This document shows, piece by piece, positions 53,161-58,918 of a stretch of 58,918 nucleotides of DNA. The first letter of the stretch is position 1, and each line of letters begins with the position of its first letter. Below the pieces are notes generated by a model. It worked only from the letters and a program-made list of their open reading frames with translations, did no database searches and was not told the origin of the DNA. The position numbers and the translations under genes were made by a program. This DNA comes from Lingula anatina (taxonomy: Eukaryota; Brachiopoda; Lingulata; Lingulida; Lingulidae): the NCBI RefSeq assembly GCF_001039355.2, contig NW_019775806.1:1-58918 (forward strand), written 5' to 3'.

Positions 53161-53400
53161 TACTAGCTGGATCTATATACTATTAACTCTGAAAGGCTTC
53201 TCTCTAAAGTGCTCTCAGTGTTATCAGCTTCATTGTCTGGCATGCCCCCTCAAGTAATTGGGGGTAATTGACTGTCATTAATTACCCCCTAGAAGGTTGA
53301 GCAGGCATGCCAGATATTTAAACTGCTTACACTGAATGCACTTTACTGCTCGAATCCCATCAGAAGAATTCAGATCCAGCTAGTGCGATGGGCTAATGGG
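53160..53400. mobile_element. Second, adjacent foldback element of a related family
   Basis: It directly abuts the previous copy. The arms start CCCATCATACTAGCTGGATC and, in reverse, CCCATCGCACTAGCTGGATC. They continue through CTCTAAAGTGC, a GGCATGCC motif and a GGGGGTAATT/AATTACCCCC core. It shares organisation with the previous element but has diverged sequence. Confidence 0.8.
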
Positions 53401-53775
53401 AATGATCCCTATGTCTACATCTTAATTGCGTTCGCATGTAGTGCAAAAACATTAATAGGGATGCAAATTTATACATTAGTATTCATGATAAGTTATATAG
53501 CCAGTTATAATGAAAGACATTATCAGTTTTTTTATTTGCAGTTTAATTTTTATTTTAGTGAAGTATATTTCAACATAAAGAGTCTATGACAATCTTGCAG
53601 TATTTATTTTTCTACCAAAAATAAAGCTTCACTTTCTCTTTTTATTGACTCCTAGGGATGTAAGCTTTGAAAAATGCAACAACCTCTCTTTGCAGCAGTT
53701 CAAATGTTGCATAGGTAGAAGTTGGAAACACATCAGCAGCTTAAATATGAACTACATGCACTGGATACCAGGAAG

Positions 53776-54140
53776 GTATAATAATAATAATAACAATATT
53801 TATTTATGGTCTAAAATCCATATAAAATGTTCATTAGACTTTACTGGAGTAAAATGAACAGAATAATATGAATAAAGTCAGTAAACAAATAAACAGTTAA
53901 GATATCAAAATATTAAAATATTGCAACATTAAAATAGATAGCACAACATAAAGATGAAAAGCCAGTCAGGTCACTTATAAAACTTTTTGAAAATAAAAGT
54001 TGTTAATTCTTTTTTTATAATTGTCCGCAGGCTCTTTAGTTTTTAAATATATTGGGAGAATTTTCCATTCATTTGGCCCATAGACTTGAAAAGCTATGTC
54101 GCCATATGTTCTCAACCTGGCATTACAAATCTGGCAAAAA
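53776..54140 (-). mobile_element. 3' fragment of a dead non-LTR retrotransposon
   Basis: On the minus strand, 54121-53975 encodes a C-terminal peptide with ARLRTYGDIAF, VYGPNEWKILP and YKKRINNF, then a stop. This matches the R-x-Y-G-x-x-A-F...P-x-x-W-N-x-L-P...F-K-K-x-L tail of LINE reverse transcriptases (CR1/L2/Jockey type). Downstream come about 180 nt of AT-rich 3' UTR and an (ATT)n tail at 53778-53794. No upstream polymerase domain remains, so it is a 5'-truncated relic. Confidence 0.7.
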
Positions 54141-54495
54141 CATGATCAAAAACTGGTCAAGTGATCTTAAATTACTTTTTGGAGCATAATGAGAAACTAG
54201 TTTTAGTAGGTACAGGGGTGCTGATTGATAAAAAATTGCATGCATAAAGGTTAAATTTTTGAATAAAACGTGTGCTCTACCAGGAAGGGGCCTGTTTCAG
54301 ACTGGCATTTTTTTTTTTCAATTGTTCCTTGTATTAACCAGCCTTTAGTTATATTCTGTTTCATTGAAATCCATGTCAAATAGCAAATAGTCACATGTTT
54401 GATGAGAATTAAGTGCCAAGGCGGTGCAGGAAATGTTAGAAAAACATATTTACTTCTCAGCTACAGTGAATAAGCACAAAAACTGCAAACTAATA

Positions 54496-55029
54496 CCCCA
54501 TTCACACTACACTCAGTTATCCGGATAAGTTGCGAATTAGGTCACAATTCGAATAAATGCAGTAGTGTGAACGCAAGAGGATTTCTGTAATGCGAATTTT
54601 CAAAATCCTGCAAGCGAGGTGGATTTCTAAGCGCGATCCGAATAACTTACCGGAATCGACACCTGTACAGATCTTACTGCGCATGTGTATCTATGAACGC
54701 TTGTTTATTACTTTAGCGATTGCACCAAACGTATTTGGAGGTCACCACTCACTACAACATGAGGAAACAAGCTTATTTTGCCATCTTATGCTTCCCAAGA
54801 ATGCTGGAATGTCTTTTTGAGATACATTTGCCGTCACACTTTTTTGTTGGTATTTTGAGTTTTCCTGTGCGGCGCATGCGCGAATGTTCAAAACAGGAAG
54901 TTAAACCTGAAATTTTCAACGTGGGATTCGGTATCGCTTCGCGTGTGTGAATGCAATACCGAATCGGATTTCTCGCGAAAAATCCGAATTATAGAAATGC
55001 GCATTTTTGCAACTGTAGTGTGAATGGGG
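54496..55029. mobile_element. Terminal-inverted-repeat element flanked by TA
   Basis: The ends are CCCCATTCACACTAC and a perfect inverted copy GTAGTGTGAATGGGG, each flanked by TA. The inverse symmetry extends out to TAATA/TATTA. The interior is GC-richer than its surroundings, with TCCGGATAA, CCGAATCGGATT and TTCGCGTGTG motifs. Open frames inside have no recognised homology. The TA flanks suggest Tc1/mariner-like mobilisation, but they may be part of the inverted repeat. Confidence 0.8.
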
Positions 55030-56250
55030 TATTACAAAGTGCCATCTAGCCACAGACATACTAATCAATGAGTTGCATTTTAAAATAATAATAATTGTAA
55101 TAATAAAAATAATAATTGTTTATTGATCACAGAAATGTTTACAGATACATTTTACAGGCTCTCTACACAACTTTTTCAACATATGTCTATATATCATATA
55201 AAGAAAATAAGGCATTACAATTTTGAACTAGTACCTACATGTACCTACACATTTGGCATAATCAAACATAAAACTTGAATGATGCTTAATTAATATTGCT
55301 AGCTCTTATATAATGCAGAAGGATCTTTATACATGCATCCAGATCATATCAAAATTGTAGTGTGTTTCATACAAACTTTGTGGATAATTCATGATCCAAT
55401 TATTATGAACAAATTTCAATATAAACATGAATAATTCTTTTCTTTCTAACTTTCTCTCTCTCATATGCATTCTCTTTCTGCCTCTCTTTAAGTGGAATTT
55501 TACATGTAGTATGACTAATCTGTGCAATGAGTCTTTGCACTCCAAATAAAGAAGTATGTCACGATCAAAATGTGTAAAACATCCAGAATGTCAGTCACAT
55601 ATTCATTACTGGATATGCAGAAAACAATATTTCTTATCCTGATGTGTAACGTGTATTCCAAATTAACTTCATACTAAATTAAAATTGATAATGGCACTGA
55701 TCCAAGCATTTCTTCCATGTGATTAATCTTCAGTCATTTGCATCTGTAATTTAGCATCGTTAATGGGTGAAACTAATGTTAAAACAAAATCTTAATTGAA
55801 CCAAATTGAAGGCTTACCTGTAATTGAGCGTTATAAGTAGGTGAAGCCATTTCGAAAACAAAACCTTGATTGAACCAGAATGAGGGCTTATGCAATTAAG
55901 GCTTGTGTCTTTTCTACACCCCTTTCCATCTTTTTCTATGCAAGCTTCCATAAGTATGCCTGTAGCTTGACAAAAAACTTTTTTTCAATTTTTGTGGGTG
56001 GACACATCGTGCAAATATATACATTTTTGTTGCTATGAAACATTATTAACTACAAACTTATATGGCTTATAAAATAACTCATACAGTGGGAGAAGGAGAT
56101 GATCTGACCCAGTTGTAGAAAACACAAATATGACAAGATCATTAAGTTAAGTTTGGTACTAAAGTTCAGAATAAATGTACACAAGTTCAACCAAAACTTC
56201 ACTTCACATATCTAGATTTATATCTTAGCTTGTAATTTGACAGTGTGATC

Positions 56251-57879
56251 ATGGACGATGTAAGAAATGCAATACCATTTGAAGTTTCTACTTTTCTTTC
56301 TAGGTACATACAGTGGGCAGCTGTGAAGTGCAAAAACCTTCGCAGATTGTCAGTGTTGGGGTGTGGTATTAAGCTCGAGCAGTGGGCAAAGATTCTTATT
56401 TCTGGCAAAGACCTTTTGGATATATCGATACCAATTTATCAATTGGAGGATCTCCTTATTGACAGACTTGTGGAATCCAGTGTAGATAACACTACAGACA
56501 AATCTCTGGAGTCGGGGTTTAGAGAGGTGAAAGTAGCTTTACAAAAACTGCAGTGCCTAAGAATTGACATCGCCAATGAATTGTGCCAGAGTTTAGCAGT
56601 AGATAGAAGACTTGAGTGCACATGGATAGCTCATTGTCAAAATTTAGAGATACTGACATTGTCAGTGGCTGGATATTATACACTAGGGAGATTGCTACCT
56701 GATGTGGTACTACCAAAATTGCAGCAGTTCTACTTCTGCAATGACTGTGACAGTCTGCCATCATGTTACTTGCAACCGTTTTGTAATGTTGTCTGTTGGC
56801 CACAAAAGGCCTCTTTAAATGCTTTACACAATGAAGTATCACATATGACATATGGCTGGTTTTTAAAAAACATTGACTTGCTTAAAATGGAGAAGATGCT
56901 AACTTATAACCTCTTTAAGGTCTCTGGCTTGACACCCCATTTTAGCAAATGTGCTCAGAGTTCTTTAAAACATGTTGGCTTTATTTCCTGTATGGAAAGT
57001 GCCGAGACTTTGATGGCAGTTTGCCATGATATTGGTGAGAAGTGCCCCATGCTCAGAAGTTTCAGCTTGTGTCATTCATGTTTAAAAAGGAATGGAGATA
57101 ATACACCCGTGAGTTTGTTTTACCATAATTTTATGGAGAGACAATTTTCTTGAAGTTATAATGTTTTTTGTGAATCTTTCATTTTGTGAATTTTTCAATT
57201 CCCAGGTGTGACCTTAAATTTTTAAAGGTCTGAAGCCCATTGCTAGCTACATTTTTTTAATTTTCATGGTAATGGTCATACATAATAGATGATTGTTGAT
57301 TTTCCTGTAAAGCATTATGTAAAATAGCACTGAAAATGTATGTCACTGTTGCTATTAGAGTTCTCATTTGATATCTGTCCATTTGACAGCTTTGCTGACT
57401 TGTTTATCTTTCTTAAACATAATGGAATTCTTTTTTTATTACAATTGACACTTAGAGTAAAAATAACATAGCATCAATATGCATTTTACTACGGTTACAC
57501 TTTTAACTTTATGAATTTATAAATTGCCTGATTTTCCTTAATTACAGAGAAAATTTATGAAATGCCTCAGTTTAGACAAGCTTCCATACCTCACTACCTT
57601 GGGTCTATCTGGTGTGCATTTTGACAATGAACCAAGTTTGTGTGATATGCTAGCCAATCTGAAAGGTAAAAGAAAGATTTTACACTAAATTTTAATTGTT
57701 AGAATGACCTGTCACAACAAATAGTACATGTATGTACACAATTGCCAATGTTTGTTATGTTAAATATATTTTACATCAATATTGGATCATAGTAATAATA
57801 ACTATAATCATCATTATTGATAATTTAACTTACTTATATATATATAAGTAAGTTGAATTATTATTGATAATTCAACTTA

Positions 57880-57946
<67 letters not shown>

Positions 57947-58452
57947 AGTCAATATCTCAGCTGTTAAAATAAACACATTTTAGTCAAAAGTATATATAGT
58001 AGAAGGTATGATTTGATTTAAAATCTTGTAGAATCAAGACAAATGTGAAGAATACTAAATTCTGTATCCTGAAAAAAGAAAGTTCCTAAATGATGATCTT
58101 GTTATTAACTTCTTAAACAATAATCACTTAAACATATGGGTTTTTCTTGTTTTATTTTTGCAATGAAATATTTCAAATTATTATTCTATGTAATATTTTA
58201 TGAACAAAAAATAATTTGTCTATTTTGCAAGCATCATCATCACCAAAACTTTGTATTATGTAAGTAGTTGGAAAGCCTACTGTCAGTATTATGATAAATG
58301 CTATATTTAATATTTCCTCTTTAGCAATGAGGAGGTTGTCATTGACAGCATGTGCAATTCAGGATCCATGTGAAGAACCTGTGACTCGAACCAGTTATGC
58401 TGCTCCAAATGGCTTTGGAAAAAGACGAAGACTTGGTGTCCAAACAACCGAG
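56251..58452 (+). CDS. Leucine-rich-repeat protein, partial (F-box/LRR-like architecture)
   Basis: I cannot name this protein. Three exons join in phase: 56251-57108, 57548-57665 and 58325-58452, giving about 368 residues and ending at a GTAAGC donor, so the gene continues to the right. Repeats of the cysteine-containing type are visible: CKNLRRLSVLGCGI, LQKLQCLRIDI, CQNLEILTLSVAGY, LPKLQQFYFCND, CPMLRSFSLCHSC, LPYLTTLGLSG and MRRLSLTACAI. The last segment is Arg-rich (GKRRRLG). The 5' end is uncertain. TTTCTTTCTAG at 56293-56303 is a strong acceptor, so the exon may really begin at 56304 (coding from YIQWAAVKCKNL), with an F-box or other N-terminal exon upstream. In that case the ATG at 56251 is fortuitous. 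LRRs mediate protein binding, so a substrate-adaptor role is plausible but unproven. Confidence 0.7.
57827..57942. repeat. AT palindrome and (TA)n microsatellite
   Basis: AACTTACTTATATATATATA meets its inverse TATAAGTAAGTT, then a further TTGATAATTCAACTTACTT copy leads into about 30 TA units. This is strongly cruciform-prone intronic DNA. Confidence 0.9.
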
Positions 58453-58918
58453 GTAAGCAGTTGCCATCTCATCATATAATAATGTGTGGATCTATTGCTC
58501 ATCAGAATTGTTTGTAGTAGACATTATTTTAAAAGAGACAATGAAAATAAGGATTTCACCATGATTCTGAAATTAGTACCCTGAGTGTCAGAGAAACGTA
58601 AAAGCTAGCTTGTAAATATATACCTTGTGATGGAGTCGCTTTTACTAGCTCTGACGAACAGCGACAATCTGAGGGCGTTCTTCTTCAAAATTTTGCCTGG
58701 GGCGCTTCCATATTTGGAAGTCACACGTCACAGCTGTGTCCGCCTGGATCCATATTTGGAAGTGATAAGTCTCGTACGTCACAGGTTTGGCCGCCTGGAG
58801 CTGCCTTTCCCGCCTCGCGCTGAAGTTATCTCGTGCAGACGAGACAAGAAGCAAAGTGCCTGACGAAGTTTGAATTGAAAATATCTTGCAGTCCAAGGTC
58901 AGTGCCACAATAGAAGCA
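58453..58918. other. GC-rich right edge: possible promoter or further LRR exon
   Basis: From about 58620 the base composition becomes GC-rich, with CRE-like, CArG and E2F-like (TTTCCCGCC) motifs. An open frame from ATG 58630 runs to a stop at about 58863 and contains MESLLLALTNSDNLRAFFFK, which has LRR-like spacing. No acceptor of normal quality precedes it. Promoter of a new gene and exon of the LRR gene are both possible. Confidence 0.35.
58708..58800 (+). promoter_or_regulatory. Duplicated CArG-CRE cassette
   Basis: Two tandem units, 58708-58749 and 58750-58800. Each has CCATATTTGG (perfect SRF-type CArG box) followed by ACGTCACAG (CRE-like half site) and CCGCCTGGA. The second unit has nine extra bases. 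In one reading frame the duplication encodes repeated PYLEV...RLD/RLE segments, so a coding explanation cannot be excluded. Confidence 0.45.

Larger units (their letters stand above)
52102..56250. other. Intergenic region between the ZIP transporter and the LRR gene
   Basis: It holds the presumptive ZIP promoter (about 52102-52300, no TATA box recognised), two adjacent foldback elements (52905-53400), a non-LTR retrotransposon 3' end (53776-54140), a TIR element (54496-55029) and AT-rich DNA with an (ATA)n tract at 55085-55115 that may mark another retroelement tail. No host gene was recognised. Confidence 0.55.

Noticed and set aside
54590-54950. Two plus-strand frames inside the TIR element at 54496-55029
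   Set aside because: No transposase motifs; the element is too short to be autonomous and the frames overlap its palindromes.

Overview
The window is nuclear DNA from an animal. It shows GT-AG introns, compact exons, AT-rich introns and intergenic DNA, and many short inverted-repeat transposons. All recognisable genes have metazoan orthologues. The aldehyde-oxidase-like molybdoenzyme, the microsatellite content and the MITE density fit a marine invertebrate such as a mollusc, another lophotrochozoan or a basal deuterostome. The species cannot be fixed from the sequence. There are no prokaryotic features.

Layout, left to right. (1) About 676-2934 (+): internal exons of an unrecognised gene. 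(2) 7128-9419 (+): a Smac/DIABLO homologue in five exons. (3) 12048-13859 (-): a complete four-exon isochorismatase-domain protein (ISOC1/2 type). (4) 18219-32753 (+): a 34-exon molybdo-flavoenzyme of the xanthine dehydrogenase/aldehyde oxidase family, open in every exon. A CRE/TATA promoter with an ATG-TG mini-exon at 9824-9899 matches its missing first exon in phase. If that is right, the isochorismatase gene is nested antisense in intron 1. (5) 34590-35363 (-): single-exon TSSC4, head-to-head with (6) 35779-41308 (+): the BAF chromatin-remodelling actin-like protein ACTL6A in 14 exons. The two share a 415-bp promoter. (7) 44231-52101 (-): a ZIP8/ZIP14-type metal transporter in nine exons, convergent with ACTL6A. 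(8) 56251-58452 and onward (+): a leucine-rich-repeat protein that I cannot name.

Between and inside these genes lie at least ten foldback or terminal-inverted-repeat elements, several of them present more than once in the window. There is also a Helitron-like element carrying several nuclear-receptor half-site motifs, the 3' end of a dead non-LTR retrotransposon, and many microsatellites.

The genes do not form an operon or one pathway. They are housekeeping neighbours: apoptosis, redox and molybdenum metabolism, snRNP assembly, chromatin and metal transport. The only structural couplings visible are the shared TSSC4/ACTL6A promoter, the convergent ACTL6A/ZIP tails and the proposed nesting of the isochorismatase gene. 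Exon ends were chosen by eye from splice consensus, reading phase and remembered family sequences. No search was run. I did not find a clearly undescribed biological system. The best leads are the altered active site of the molybdoenzyme, the GC-AG introns, the unusual Smac N-terminus, the receptor-motif-bearing mobile element and a duplicated CArG/CRE cassette at the right edge.
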